Counted from the first letter of the stretch, positions 8,506 through 17,247 are shown. The stretch is 35,261 bases of DNA from Mollicutes bacterium (GCA_003568315.1 PWYL01000069.1:1-35261); one strand, 5' to 3'. The notes: generated by a model from the letters alone, not told the origin. Numbers and translations: made by a program.

Positions 8506-8544
8506 GGTTATGAGAATAGAGACATCCCGAAAGGACGGGTCATT

Positions 8545-9786
8545 GTGAACGAGAAGATGATGATAAGCTACGCCAGACTCATTCTGCTCAGGGGTGTGAA
8601 CCTCCGCGAGGATGAAGAGCTCGTGATCAACGCTCCGGTGAGCGCGCAGGATTTCGTGCGCATCCTCGTGCGGGAGGCCTATCACACCTTCAAAAGCGGC
8701 ATGGTGCACGTGAATTGGAACGATCCCTATCTCAGCCGCTATGCCTATGCCCACGCCAAGGAGCATGTCCTCACCGATGTGCCCGACTATGTCACAAGAC
8801 GCATGGAGAATCTGATCGAGAGAAAGGCCGCCTTCCTCACGATCAGCACCTCTTTTCCCGACCTCTTGAAGGGGTTGGACCAAAACCGCATCCAGAAGGC
8901 GCAAAAGGCCAAAGCCCCGAAAATGCGCCCCTTCCAGGAGAAAATCGTCCGCCAGCACAAATGGAGCATGGCCGCCTGGCCTTCCATCGAGTGGGCAAAG
9001 AAGGTCTATCCCGACCTCGAGGATTCCGACGCCCTGATGCAACTTTTCGAGGATTTGGTCACGATCATGCGGCTTGACGAGGAGAATCCCATCCAGTCTT
9101 GGACGGACCATCTGAACGAACTCGAACGGAAACGCCGGCTTTTGAACGAGGCCCGTTTCGAGAAACTCATCTACAAATCCTCCGAAACCGACCTCACCGT
9201 CGTGCTCCCGGAAAAACACATCTGGGTCTCCGGCGCCCAGAAGCGCCGTGATGACGTGTTTCTCCCGAACATGCCCACAGAAGAGGTCTTCACCGCACCG
9301 CTGAAGACCGGGGTGAACGGGACGCTGCGGGTGACGAAACATCTGAACATGCGCGGTCTCGTGATCGAGCCTTTCACCATGGAAATCAAGTATGGCGAGA
9401 TCGTCCGCGTCGAAAGCGGCGACCGGGACAAACTCGAGAAACTCCTCTCCATGGACGAAGGCGCCCGGTTCTTGGGTGAAGTGGCCCTCGTCCCCGAAGA
9501 GAGCCCCATCGCGCAACTCGGGAAACTCTTCTATCACACGCTCATCGACGAGAACGCGAGCGCGCATTTCGCCATCGGCAACGCCTATCCCATGTGCGTA
9601 CGCGCCAAAGGCGCGAGCGCGCAAGAAATCGCCGAAAAACACAACATCAACCGGAGCGTCATCCATGTCGACTTCATGGTCGGAAGTCCCGACCTCGAGG
9701 TTGTCGGCGTGAAGGCCGACGGCGAGGAAGTGCCGATTTTCGAAAGCGGCACCTGGAGCGAGCATTTCCGCAAGAAGGTATCTTGA
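8545..9786 (+). CDS. M29 family aminopeptidase, copy 2
   Basis: A 413-residue second M29 metallo-aminopeptidase. The ligands are all visible: Glu247 (PTEEVFTAP), Glu312 (EGARFLGEVALV), His341 (ASAHFAIGNAYP), His374 and Asp376 (VIHVDFMVG); their spacing fits the classical AmpT/AmpS arrangement more closely than copy 1. The GTG at 8545 is chosen because AAAGGACGG ends about six bases before it; an in-frame ATG lies at 8557. It differs from the first copy in most positions, so the pair reflects an old duplication or separate acquisition rather than a recent one. Followed by a strong terminator. Confidence 0.93.
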   Translation: MNEKMMISYARLILLRGVNLREDEELVINAPVSAQDFVRILVREAYHTFKSGMVHVNWNDPYLSRYAYAHAKEHVLTDVPDYVTRRMENLIERKAAFLTISTSFPDLLKGLDQNRIQKAQKAKAPKMRPFQEKIVRQHKWSMAAWPSIEWAKKVYPDLEDSDALMQLFEDLVTIMRLDEENPIQSWTDHLNELERKRRLLNEARFEKLIYKSSETDLTVVLPEKHIWVSGAQKRRDDVFLPNMPTEEVFTAPLKTGVNGTLRVTKHLNMRGLVIEPFTMEIKYGEIVRVESGDRDKLEKLLSMDEGARFLGEVALVPEESPIAQLGKLFYHTLIDENASAHFAIGNAYPMCVRAKGASAQEIAEKHNINRSVIHVDFMVGSPDLEVVGVKADGEEVPIFESGTWSEHFRKKVS

Positions 9787-9794
9787 GAGATCGC

Positions 9795-9818
9795 GCCCCG
9801 GTATGCCCGGGGCTTTTT
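9795..9818 (+). terminator. Intrinsic terminator after second M29 gene
   Basis: GCCCCGG (9795-9801) pairs with CCGGGGC (9807-9813) around a TATGC loop, followed by TTTTT. Confidence 0.9.
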
Positions 9819-9865
9819 CACACCGTTGTTTTCCCGTAGTCCTCTACAATGCCTTTGCGGCATGT

Positions 9866-9871
9866 TATAAT
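9866..9871 (+). promoter_or_regulatory. Extended -10 promoter of nadD-nadE
   Basis: TATAAT preceded by TGT. It lies after an upstream in-frame ATG (9849), which therefore cannot be on this transcript and argues for the nadD start at 9888. Confidence 0.65.
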
Positions 9872-9887
9872 GGATGAGGTGATCGAC

Positions 9888-10457
9888 ATGCGAGTGGTCT
9901 TCGGGGGCGCCTTCAATCCACCGACAAAAGCGCATCTGGAAGTGTATCGTTTTCTGAGAAACGAACTCCCCGTGGAACGGTTCGTCTTTTTGCCCGTATC
10001 CAACCGCTACAAGAAAAAGGGGCTGGCCGAAGACCGTCATCGTTTGCGGATGCTTTCGATCATGACGAAAGACCTCCCCGACGCGGAAGTCTCCGATCTT
10101 GAAATCAAGGACGAATCGTTCAAAGGGACCTACACGTCGTTGAAACGGCTCTCGCATCCTAACGAGACGACGGCTTTCGTCATCGGCGCCGACCATCTGG
10201 CGGGACTGCCACATTGGAAGGATGCAAAGAAACTTCTGAACGAATTCGTGATCATCGTCTTGAACCGGGGGAACAAGGATCTCGCCGACATCATCGGGAG
10301 CGATTCCTTCCTGCGACAACACCGGAGGAACATCCGGGCATTCCCCAAGTTCGACTTTTCCGTCTCGGCAAGTTCGTTTCGCAAGCACAAAGACAAAAGA
10401 CTTGTGACCCCCGGAGTTTATGCCTATATCGAAGAAAACGGTCTTTGCGGAGGCTAA
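9888..10457 (+). CDS. nadD: Nicotinate-nucleotide adenylyltransferase
   Basis: Transfers AMP from ATP to nicotinate mononucleotide, making deamido-NAD. The 189-residue protein has the nucleotidyltransferase motif GGAFNPPTKAH (6-16), where the first His of the usual HxGH is replaced by Thr (PPTKAH), the NadD-specific IGADHLAGLPHWKDAKKL and the C-terminal SVSASSFRKHKD (usually ISATxIR). It lies three bases before nadE, whose product uses this enzyme's product, which strongly supports the assignment. Start at 9888 is chosen because GAGGTGAT precedes it and the promoter -10 lies just upstream. The His-to-Thr change is also seen here only in this copy; the related coaD in this window keeps a Thr-Tyr-Gly-His form. 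Confidence 0.88.
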   Translation: MRVVFGGAFNPPTKAHLEVYRFLRNELPVERFVFLPVSNRYKKKGLAEDRHRLRMLSIMTKDLPDAEVSDLEIKDESFKGTYTSLKRLSHPNETTAFVIGADHLAGLPHWKDAKKLLNEFVIIVLNRGNKDLADIIGSDSFLRQHRRNIRAFPKFDFSVSASSFRKHKDKRLVTPGVYAYIEENGLCGG

Positions 10458-10460
10458 GAG

Positions 10461-12323
10461 ATGTACAAACAGGGATTCTTGAAAGTCGCATGTGTCAGTC
10501 CGGTGCTCCGCGTGGGCAACCCACGGGCGAATGTCCGTGAAATTCTCAAAGCGCTCGAGGGACTCGACACTTCGTTGGCAGTGTTCCCCGAGCTCTCTCT
10601 CACGGGCTACACCGCCGGCGATCTCTTTTTCAAACGTTTTCTCCTCGACGAGACGGAACGGGCCGTGGAAGAACTCCTCGCGGAAAACACCTTCAAGGGA
10701 ATCCTCGTCGTGGGCGCGCCGTTGGAACTGGACGGTATCCTCTACAATGCCGCTTTCGTGGTCCAAGGCGATACCATCCTCGGTATCGTGCCGAAGATGT
10801 ATCTTCCCAACACCGAGGAATTCTATGAGAAACGCTGGTTCAAGAGCGGTTTCGACATCGCCGACAACCGTCGAAGCGTCCGCTATCTTTCCGAAGAGGT
10901 CCCTTTCGGCCATCTCGTCTTCAAAGAGGAGAAGGGACGTCTCTCCTTCGGGGTGGAAATCTGCGAAGACATGTGGGCCCCCTTCTCTCCGGGAAACAGC
11001 CTCGCACTGCAAGGTGCCCGCATGATATTGAACCTCTCCGCCTCGAACGAATATCTCCACAAGCAAGAGATACGCAAACGCACCATCATCGAACATTCGC
11101 GCAAGAATGCGGGTGCTTATGTCTATGCGAGCGCCGGCATGCACGAATCGACAAGCGAGACCGTCTTCAGCGGCCACAATGTCGTCGCCGAGAACGGCCA
11201 CCTTCTCGCCGAGAGCGAATCCTTCGCCCATGAGACCGAAATCGTCAAGGCCGACATCGACCTTGTGAGAATCGATCACAAACGCAAGAACCATTCTTCC
11301 TTCCGCGACACCCACGACACCGCCCTCACGCTGGCCGACGAAGTCCGCTTCGCCCTCGCCGAGACGGACACGTTCGTTTTCGAGAAGCCCTTCGACAAGA
11401 CCCCCTTCGTCCCGAAAGAGGATGTCGGCGCAGCTTTCGAAAAAATCGCGGATTTGCTCGAGAACGCGCTCATCAAGCGCATCGAGCATGTGGGTCCCGA
11501 ACGGATCGTCATCGGTGTCTCGGGCGGTATCGACTCGAGTCTCGCCCTGCTTGTCGCGGCGAGCGCGTTGAAACGCATGAAACGTCCCGCCAAAGACATC
11601 CTCGCTGTCACCATGCCGGGCATGGGAACAAGCGACAAGACCCTCCGGCTGGCCCGCTCCCTCATGCGGGCGCTGGATGTGGAATCCTCCGAGTTGGACA
11701 TCAAAGAGGAGGCGAAAAGGCAGCTTGAAGCGATCGGCCATGACAAAAAGACGCACGATGTGACGTATGAGAACGTACAGGCGCGCCTTCGCGCGATGAT
11801 GTTGATGAATCTCGCCAACAAACACGAGGGATTCGTCCTCGGTGCGGCCGACATGAGCGAACTCGCACTCGGGTTTGTGACCTACGGTGCCGACCACTTG
11901 AGCATGTACAACATCAATGCGGGCCTGCCGAAGACGCTCGTGGCGTTCATGATCAGTCAATACGCGAAGAAGCGCTTCTCCGAGGAGGTAAGAGCCTTGG
12001 TCGATGAAATCCGCTCAATGCCCTACTCCCCCGAACTCGTGCCGGGACAAGTCTCGGAAGAGACGCTCGGCAAATACGAGATCAACGATTTCATCCTCGA
12101 ACGCTTCCTCCGTGCGGGGGATGGCGAAGAGAGGATCGAGTGTCTCCTCGTGGAAACCTTCGAACTCTCGGAAAGTGAGGCGGAGGCGTATGTGGAGAAT
12201 TTCTTCCGCCGTTTCTTCGCCGCGCAGTTCAAACGCCAGGCCACACCCGACGGACCGAAAGTGCTCGATGTCTCACTTTCGCCAAGAAGCGATTTCCGCA
12301 TCCCCTCCGACATATCCCGTTAG
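10461..12323 (+). CDS. nadE: Glutamine-dependent NAD+ synthetase
   Basis: Amidates deamido-NAD to NAD+ using ammonia released from glutamine. The N-terminal nitrilase-type glutaminase domain (about 1-285) carries the Glu-Lys-Cys triad: Glu44 (FPELSLTGY), Lys112 (PKMYLPN) and Cys168 (GVEICEDMW). The synthetase domain follows with the PP-loop SGGIDSS (354-360), and later LGAADMSELALGFVTYGADH. At 620 residues it is close to the long two-domain bacterial form. The start lies three bases after nadD, with GCGGAGG in the nadD end as ribosome binding site, so nadD and nadE form the final two steps of NAD synthesis in one operon. Confidence 0.97.
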   Translation: MYKQGFLKVACVSPVLRVGNPRANVREILKALEGLDTSLAVFPELSLTGYTAGDLFFKRFLLDETERAVEELLAENTFKGILVVGAPLELDGILYNAAFVVQGDTILGIVPKMYLPNTEEFYEKRWFKSGFDIADNRRSVRYLSEEVPFGHLVFKEEKGRLSFGVEICEDMWAPFSPGNSLALQGARMILNLSASNEYLHKQEIRKRTIIEHSRKNAGAYVYASAGMHESTSETVFSGHNVVAENGHLLAESESFAHETEIVKADIDLVRIDHKRKNHSSFRDTHDTALTLADEVRFALAETDTFVFEKPFDKTPFVPKEDVGAAFEKIADLLENALIKRIEHVGPERIVIGVSGGIDSSLALLVAASALKRMKRPAKDILAVTMPGMGTSDKTLRLARSLMRALDVESSELDIKEEAKRQLEAIGHDKKTHDVTYENVQARLRAMMLMNLANKHEGFVLGAADMSELALGFVTYGADHLSMYNINAGLPKTLVAFMISQYAKKRFSEEVRALVDEIRSMPYSPELVPGQVSEETLGKYEINDFILERFLRAGDGEERIECLLVETFELSESEAEAYVENFFRRFFAAQFKRQATPDGPKVLDVSLSPRSDFRIPSDISR

Positions 12324-12340
12324 ACGAAACAGGTGGTAAC

Positions 12341-13474
12341 ATGAAACAAAGAGTCGTCGTGGGCATGAGCGGCGGTGTCGATTCGAGCGTCTCCGCCCAT
12401 ATACTCAAAGAGGCCGGTTACGAAGTCGTCGGCCTTTTCATGAAGAATTGGGATTCCGCCTTGAACAAGGATGTCTTGGGCAATCCCGACCTCGCCGCGG
12501 ACCTCTGTCCGCAAGAGAAGGATTATCAGGATGCGAAGAATGTCGCGGAAAAACTCGGCATCGAACTCCACCGGGTGGAGTTCATCGAGGAATACTGGCG
12601 CGACGTCTTCACGGATTTCCTCGACGAATGCAAGAAGGGTCGCACTCCCAATCCCGACATCCTCTGCAACAAACACATCAAATTCGATGCGTTCGCCCGC
12701 CATGCGGAGCGTTTCGCCCCCGATGCCATCGCCATGGGTCACTATGCCCGCATCAAGGAGGACCAAGGCCGGATCAGCCTTCTCAGAGGCATCGATCCCA
12801 ACAAGGACCAGACCTACTTTTTGAGCCGGCTCTCCGAAGAAAAACTCGCGAACGTCCTCTTCCCGATCGGAAAGTTCACGAAAGAAGAGGTCCGCGAGAT
12901 CGCCAAAAAGGCCTCCCTCCCCACGGCCGACAAGAAAGACTCGACGGGGATCTGTTTCATCGGTGAGCGGTCTTTCGCCGACTTTCTCAAGAACTATCTT
13001 CCCGCGAAGAAAGGTCTCATCAAGACCGAAGACGGCGAGACCGTCGGTGAACACGAAGGCCTCATGCATTACACCATCGGCCAAAGGAAGGGCCTCGGCA
13101 TCGGCGGCATCAAAGGCTATCCCGACGAGCCCTGGTTCGTCATCGGTAAGGATCTCGCAAAGAACACGCTCCTCGTCGGACAGGGCTATCATCATCCCGG
13201 CCTCTATGCGACAAGCTGCACATTGGATGATCTGAACATCATCACCGAAGGGACGTTCAAAGAAAAAAGCCCCTTGCAGGCGAAATTCCGCCATCGCCAA
13301 AAAGACAAGCCCGTGCGCGTGGAAAAAATCGACAGCGTCTGGCACGTCCGTTTCGAAAGACCGGTGCGCGCGGTCACCCCGGGACAGGCCTGTGTCCTCT
13401 ATGACGGCGAGATATGCCTCGGCGGCGGGTTCATCGACAAGGTCAAAAAGAACGACACAATTTTGCCATACTGA
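12341..13474 (+). CDS. mnmA: tRNA-specific 2-thiouridylase MnmA
   Basis: Thiolates uridine 34 of tRNAs for Lys, Glu and Gln using ATP and a persulfide sulfur donor. The PP-loop is SGGVDSS (10-16). The two catalytic cysteines are Cys109 in PNPDILCNKHIKF and Cys205 in STGICFIGER. The C-terminal regions (GQRKGLGIGG, VTPGQACVLYDGEICLGGG) are also typical. Length of 377 residues is normal. It starts 17 bases after nadE with AGGTGG as ribosome binding site, so it may be part of the nad operon. Sulfurtransfer partners such as a cysteine desulfurase are not in this window. Confidence 0.97.
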   Translation: MKQRVVVGMSGGVDSSVSAHILKEAGYEVVGLFMKNWDSALNKDVLGNPDLAADLCPQEKDYQDAKNVAEKLGIELHRVEFIEEYWRDVFTDFLDECKKGRTPNPDILCNKHIKFDAFARHAERFAPDAIAMGHYARIKEDQGRISLLRGIDPNKDQTYFLSRLSEEKLANVLFPIGKFTKEEVREIAKKASLPTADKKDSTGICFIGERSFADFLKNYLPAKKGLIKTEDGETVGEHEGLMHYTIGQRKGLGIGGIKGYPDEPWFVIGKDLAKNTLLVGQGYHHPGLYATSCTLDDLNIITEGTFKEKSPLQAKFRHRQKDKPVRVEKIDSVWHVRFERPVRAVTPGQACVLYDGEICLGGGFIDKVKKNDTILPY

Positions 13475-13481
13475 GGAAGGG

Positions 13482-14312
13482 ATGCGAAACGTGCAAAAGA
13501 GAAGACGCGGCATCGCCCTCGCGGGCGGTGGTGCCCGCGGCGCCTATCAGATCGGCGCCTTGAAAGCGTTGAAGGAGGCGGGTCATCTCGAGGACATCCA
13601 CGCCGTGAGCGGCTCTTCCATCGGCGGCGTGAACGCGTGCATGTTGGCTACGGACGCATTGGAGAAGGCCGAGGAAATCTGGCTCTCTTTGGATGAGAAG
13701 GACCTTTTGAAGAACCGGGGGAACATCATCCGGCGCATCTTCACCGAAGGGGTCAATCTCGTCAAAAACGGCGTCTATCACACCGACCATCTCCAAAACT
13801 GGCTGGACGAACTTATCGATTATGAGCGACTCCGAGAGCGGGATGTCTATGTGGCCGTGAGCCATGTGGGCGGTGCCGAATGCAACCTCTTCGAACTCAT
13901 GAGTCTGAACGTGCGCGATTTTTTCGAGAAAAAAGGAAGAATCCGCTATTTCAATCTCAGACACCTCGACGAGGAGACCATCAAGAAGATAATCATCGCA
14001 AGTTGCGCCGTGCCCGTCTTTTTCCGACCCGTCGTGATCGACGAGAACACCTACTATGACGGCGGGGTCTTGGACAACACCCCCTTCAAGCCCCTGATCG
14101 AGGCCGGTTGTGAAGAGATCATCGTCATCGACCTTTTCCGCGTCAACTTCGGCAGGAAAAAACTGGTCGACGGCGTGCCGATCTATCATTTCTATCCCAA
14201 AAGACATCTCCGCGGCGTGTTGAATTTTGACAGTGAACAGATCAAGCGGCGTTTCGCCCTGGGTTACGAAGAGACGAAAGAGCGCCTCGAAAAGGACCTC
14301 TATCCCCTCTGA
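13482..14312 (+). CDS. Patatin-like phospholipase
   Basis: A 276-residue patatin-family acyl hydrolase with a Ser-Asp dyad. The oxyanion loop is AGGGARGAY (14-22), the nucleophile Ser46 sits in GSSIG, and the catalytic Asp193 is in YYDGGVLDNTP. No signal peptide is present; the N-terminus is basic (MRNVQKRRRG). Similar RssA/YchK-type proteins act on membrane lipids, but the substrate here is not known. The ATG at 13482 follows GAGG by five bases; a GTG at 13491 is an alternative. It follows mnmA by seven bases and ends in a terminator, so it closes that operon. Confidence 0.92.
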   Translation: MRNVQKRRRGIALAGGGARGAYQIGALKALKEAGHLEDIHAVSGSSIGGVNACMLATDALEKAEEIWLSLDEKDLLKNRGNIIRRIFTEGVNLVKNGVYHTDHLQNWLDELIDYERLRERDVYVAVSHVGGAECNLFELMSLNVRDFFEKKGRIRYFNLRHLDEETIKKIIIASCAVPVFFRPVVIDENTYYDGGVLDNTPFKPLIEAGCEEIIVIDLFRVNFGRKKLVDGVPIYHFYPKRHLRGVLNFDSEQIKRRFALGYEETKERLEKDLYPL

Positions 14313-14335
14313 GAGCGAAAGCTCTCTTTTTTTTT
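14311..14335 (+). terminator. Intrinsic terminator after patatin gene
   Basis: GAGAGC-GAAA-GCTCTC followed by nine T, overlapping the stop codon of the patatin gene. Confidence 0.92.
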
Positions 14336-14383
14336 CGAGAAATAACGGGGATTCCTTCGAATCATGGGGACGGAGGCGATACG

Positions 14384-15016
14384 ATGAAGAGAATCCGAGT
14401 GTTCCTTCTGGTTTTGGCGATATGTCTCGCAAATCCTGCCGACATCGCCGCCGGCGAGTATCTGACATATCAGGACATCACGTTCCGCCGCGCCGGACAG
14501 AAGCTTCTCAGGGATTTCACCGACTACGACTACAACCGGGCCTACGCGGCTCTTTCCGGCAGGCGGTTCTGGGGGTGGCGCACCCACACCGTGACGAACC
14601 ACGAGCCCGTGACTTTCACGCAGGACACACTCTATAGGGTGAAAAACGAGGGCACGACCCCGATCACGAAGGATTTCACTTTCAAGATGACCGAGCAGAC
14701 CTCGACACAAATAAGCGCCTCGGGCAATATCGGCATCGAGGCGAGCGGTGACATCAGGGGGTTTCGCACCGGTCTGGACGCCCATGTGCGTCCGTCCATA
14801 AGCTATGAGCGGACGACCTACATCGAAGAGAACCTCGACATTTCCATCACCGTCGACCCTTCGACCAAGCTCACCATCGCGGTCTATGGCGAAGGTCTCG
14901 TCTCGAACGGGGTGGGCAGACACTACCGGTTCTTCCGCAACACCCGTTCGGGCGGTTGGGAGGTCTTCGTGCTCACGGCCGAATACTATTCGATCGAGAA
15001 GGAGACCTTGGAATGA
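14384..15016 (+). CDS. Secreted protein of unknown function, beta-strand rich
   Basis: I do not recognise this 210-residue protein. It begins with a signal peptide (basic MKRIR, hydrophobic VFLLVLAICLA, cleavage probably near Ala-Ala-Gly about residue 24), without a lipobox cysteine. The mature part has alternating Ser/Thr and hydrophobic residues from about 95 to 170 (TPITKDFTFKMTEQTST, SISYERTTYIEENLDIS, VDPSTKLTIAVYGE). That pattern resembles the strand-rich region of aerolysin/ETX-MTX2-like beta-barrel toxins, but this is only a resemblance. Its ATG follows GGAGG by seven bases, and its stop overlaps the next gene (ATGA), so it is the first gene of a four-gene unit with an anchored protein and an ABC-type pair. 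Confidence 0.8.
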   Translation: MKRIRVFLLVLAICLANPADIAAGEYLTYQDITFRRAGQKLLRDFTDYDYNRAYAALSGRRFWGWRTHTVTNHEPVTFTQDTLYRVKNEGTTPITKDFTFKMTEQTSTQISASGNIGIEASGDIRGFRTGLDAHVRPSISYERTTYIEENLDISITVDPSTKLTIAVYGEGLVSNGVGRHYRFFRNTRSGGWEVFVLTAEYYSIEKETLE

Positions 15017-15933
15017 GAAAATCCTTCTTGGCGGCGGGGTTACTTTTGTTCACGGTGCTGAGTGTCTTTTCGGCATTGCGGCTGAAAGAGAAGGAAGAAG
15101 AACTCTGGAGCCCCTTGCTCGCGCATGTCTATCACGGCGCCGACGAGGAGAGGCGTTTCATTTTCGATGTGCTGGCATCCAGCAGAGAAACACATCATCT
15201 GCTCGAGGAAGCGATCAAAGAGGTCCGTCTCTCGGGGGCGGATGATGCGATCCTCCCGCTCATGTTGGAGGGGATCCATCATCAGGAGAGTGTCCGTATC
15301 GAAGGGCGGCGATTCCACCGCTACCGGATCGAGGTCTCGCCCCGACTCTTCATTCCCGAAGGCGTCATCCACATCGACGAGGCCCGCCTCGAGTTCATCT
15401 ACGCTTCATACGCTCCGCTTTCCGTCCCCGTGGGCTCTTTCGTCCACGTGCAAAAGCCTTCGGTCCCCTCCAAGCTCGAGCTGCGCTCGTTGAAGAACGT
15501 ACCGGGGGATCTCGGATCGGGCGTCACCTCACTCGGCTTCGTCGCCTTGGTCGAGAACACTTCCGCCCGGGAGGTTTGCGTCAAGGACATGTCGATCCAT
15601 GCCGGAGACGTCCATGTCGATGCCGGAAACCTCATCCATCTCGAAAAGGCGGCGGAACCGTTCATCGCGGTTGATGATTTTATCGCGGACTACGACCATT
15701 TCGGCCAACCCTGCTCGGCCTCTTTCTGCATCGATGCCCACGGAAGAGCGAGGTTTTTCGTCCCTTTCGTGTATGAAAAAGAAGATGTGCGACTCTTCCG
15801 CTATCCGTTGGCGATCGTCCACGAGAGTGAAGAAGGGCGAGGGGTCCTCTTCATCGAGGATTTCCCTTTCATCCGGACCGACCCTTTCCATGATCCTTCC
15901 CGGGGAGGTTTGCGGCGTGTCTTGCTCGATTGA
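15013..15933 (+). CDS. N-terminally anchored extracytoplasmic protein, unknown function
   Basis: A 306-residue protein with one N-terminal hydrophobic segment (about residues 4-22, FLAAGLLLFTVLSVFSALRL) that acts as an uncleaved anchor or signal; the rest should be outside the cell. No known domain is recognisable. It has a helical first part (EEAIKEVRLSGADDAILPLMLEGIHH) and a strand-rich second part, with three cysteines near the C-terminal half (AREVCVKD, QPCSASFCID). The start ATG overlaps the preceding stop (ATGA) and has GGAG upstream; the end overlaps the ABC ATPase gene by 17 bases. The tight overlaps imply a joint role with its neighbours. Confidence 0.8.
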   Translation: MRKSFLAAGLLLFTVLSVFSALRLKEKEEELWSPLLAHVYHGADEERRFIFDVLASSRETHHLLEEAIKEVRLSGADDAILPLMLEGIHHQESVRIEGRRFHRYRIEVSPRLFIPEGVIHIDEARLEFIYASYAPLSVPVGSFVHVQKPSVPSKLELRSLKNVPGDLGSGVTSLGFVALVENTSAREVCVKDMSIHAGDVHVDAGNLIHLEKAAEPFIAVDDFIADYDHFGQPCSASFCIDAHGRARFFVPFVYEKEDVRLFRYPLAIVHESEEGRGVLFIEDFPFIRTDPFHDPSRGGLRRVLLD

Positions 15934-16480
15934 GGTCAAAGGTTTCAAAAAACGCTATCGGAAAACGGTGGTGGAGATTGACGATTTGCGGATGGAAGGA
16001 CGCCTTTCCCTATTGCTCGGTGAGAACGGCTCGGGCAAAACCACTTTGCTCAAGGCGATGGCGGGGCTTTTGCGACATGAGGGTCGCATCACGAACACGG
16101 AAGGCGCGGTCTATGTCGGAAGTGACCCTGCGTTTCCCTCCGCTTTCACGGTGGCGGAATATTTCCGTTTTCTCTCCTCCTTGTCGGGAAACGTTTCGGA
16201 AGAACGAATCCAGGGTTATCTCGAGACATTCTCCCTCGCGGATGAGACCCACAAGTCGATGGCGGAACTCTCGAAAGGGAACCGGCAGAAGGTGAATCTC
16301 GTGCAAGGGTTTCTGGAGGAGAAGAACCTTCATCTTCTTGACGAGCCTCTTTCCGGGCTCGACAAAAAAGCGCGACGCGCTTTGGCCGACCATCTTTCCG
16401 CAAGAGAAGGACGAATCGTCGTGGCGACGCACGAACTCTCCTTTCTGGCGCGGCTTTCCGCTAGGAGATATCGGCTTTGA
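15917..16480 (+). CDS. Small ABC transporter ATP-binding protein
   Basis: An ABC ATPase of only 187 residues, shorter than the usual 210-240. Walker A is GENGSGKT (35-42), the signature is a degenerate LSKGN (119-123, instead of LSGGQ), Walker B is LHLLDEP (138-144), and the switch His172 is in THELS. The Q-loop region (VGSDPAFPSAFTVAEYF) lacks the usual Gln. The GTG start is chosen because GGGGAGG ends eight bases before it. It overlaps the previous gene by 17 bases and the next by four (TTGA). Together with the following membrane protein it probably forms an ABC-2-like exporter or a membrane-remodelling complex. Confidence 0.9.
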   Translation: MSCSIEVKGFKKRYRKTVVEIDDLRMEGRLSLLLGENGSGKTTLLKAMAGLLRHEGRITNTEGAVYVGSDPAFPSAFTVAEYFRFLSSLSGNVSEERIQGYLETFSLADETHKSMAELSKGNRQKVNLVQGFLEEKNLHLLDEPLSGLDKKARRALADHLSAREGRIVVATHELSFLARLSARRYRL

Positions 16481-17202
16481 AGACGCTCACGGCCTACTTT
16501 TTGAAGGATTGTTTCGGCGGAAAGACGATCCGTCTTGTCTTGTGCCTTTTTTTAGGCGGGACCATGTTCTTCGTTCTTTCCTCAAGGCCGGCGGATGCCT
16601 TCGCGACGAGGATCATCGACGGCGAGGTCTACGCACGGGACTATCTTTTCGCTTCTTTGTATTTTTTGCGTTTCACCTCGCTTTTTCTCATCGCCACGAT
16701 GGCGGCGGGCCTTTTTTGCGATAGGAGAGATCATCCGCTCTTGGCGAGAACGAGCCGATGGCGCCTCTTTCTCTCCAAGAGCGCGACCCTCGTCCTTTCC
16801 GGCTCATTCTTCGTCCTCTCGATGTATTTTGTCCTTCTTTTCGTCTATGCCCTCAGTCCTTTCCGTCACGCTTTGGGTTTTCCCCAGGGCATGGGCGTGG
16901 CCCTTCTCGCCCATGTCGTCCATGCGAGTCTCCTTTCCCTACTCGCGGCGCTCACCGTGAAGAAAGCGGGCATCTATCTCGTCATCCTGCCCGGATACCT
17001 CTTGGCCGACCTCCTTTGCGACTATCCTCTCGAAAGAGCCACAACAAGTCCCATCACTTTCATCGCCAACGCGTTCTTCGCGAACATCCATCAACTGCCC
17101 GACGGCGGCTTTGGTTTTCTCGCATCCTGCTTCTTCATGGTCTTTTTCGCTTCCGCGCTTTTCGTCTCGGCTTTCGCCATCCACGAGAGACGGGATTTTT
17201 GA
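16477..17202 (+). CDS. Multi-pass membrane protein, probable ABC-2-type permease partner
   Basis: A 241-residue, strongly hydrophobic protein with about six membrane segments (for example LVLCLFLGGTMFFVL, LRFTSLFLIATMAAGLF, SATLVLSGSFFVLSMYFVLLFVY, GVALLAHVVHASLLSLLAAL, GIYLVILPGYLLADLL and FLASCFFMVFFASALFVSAF). A DRRDHPLLARTSRWRLFLSKS segment between helices 2 and 3 looks like the cytoplasmic coupling loop of ABC-2 permeases. The TTG start overlaps the ATPase stop and is preceded by AGGAGA at eight bases. No family is recognised with certainty; the role is inferred from its ATPase partner. Confidence 0.78.
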   Translation: MKTLTAYFLKDCFGGKTIRLVLCLFLGGTMFFVLSSRPADAFATRIIDGEVYARDYLFASLYFLRFTSLFLIATMAAGLFCDRRDHPLLARTSRWRLFLSKSATLVLSGSFFVLSMYFVLLFVYALSPFRHALGFPQGMGVALLAHVVHASLLSLLAALTVKKAGIYLVILPGYLLADLLCDYPLERATTSPITFIANAFFANIHQLPDGGFGFLASCFFMVFFASALFVSAFAIHERRDF

Positions 17203-17241
17203 GATGTCACCTCCTTCTTGCGGGTCTTTCGGGCGTTGTGC

Positions 17242-17247
17242 TATAAT
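17242..17247 (+). promoter_or_regulatory. Extended -10 promoter of glmS
   Basis: TATAAT preceded by TGC, with a possible -35 TTGCGG (17218-17223) at 18 bases. The resulting leader is only about 35 nt, too short for a glmS ribozyme. Confidence 0.65.

Noticed and set aside
9585-11960. Very long open frame on the minus strand opposite the second M29 gene, nadD and nadE
   Set aside because: It lies antisense to three clear genes with conserved motifs; long antisense frames are expected in G+C-rich coding sequence, and the product is unlike any protein.
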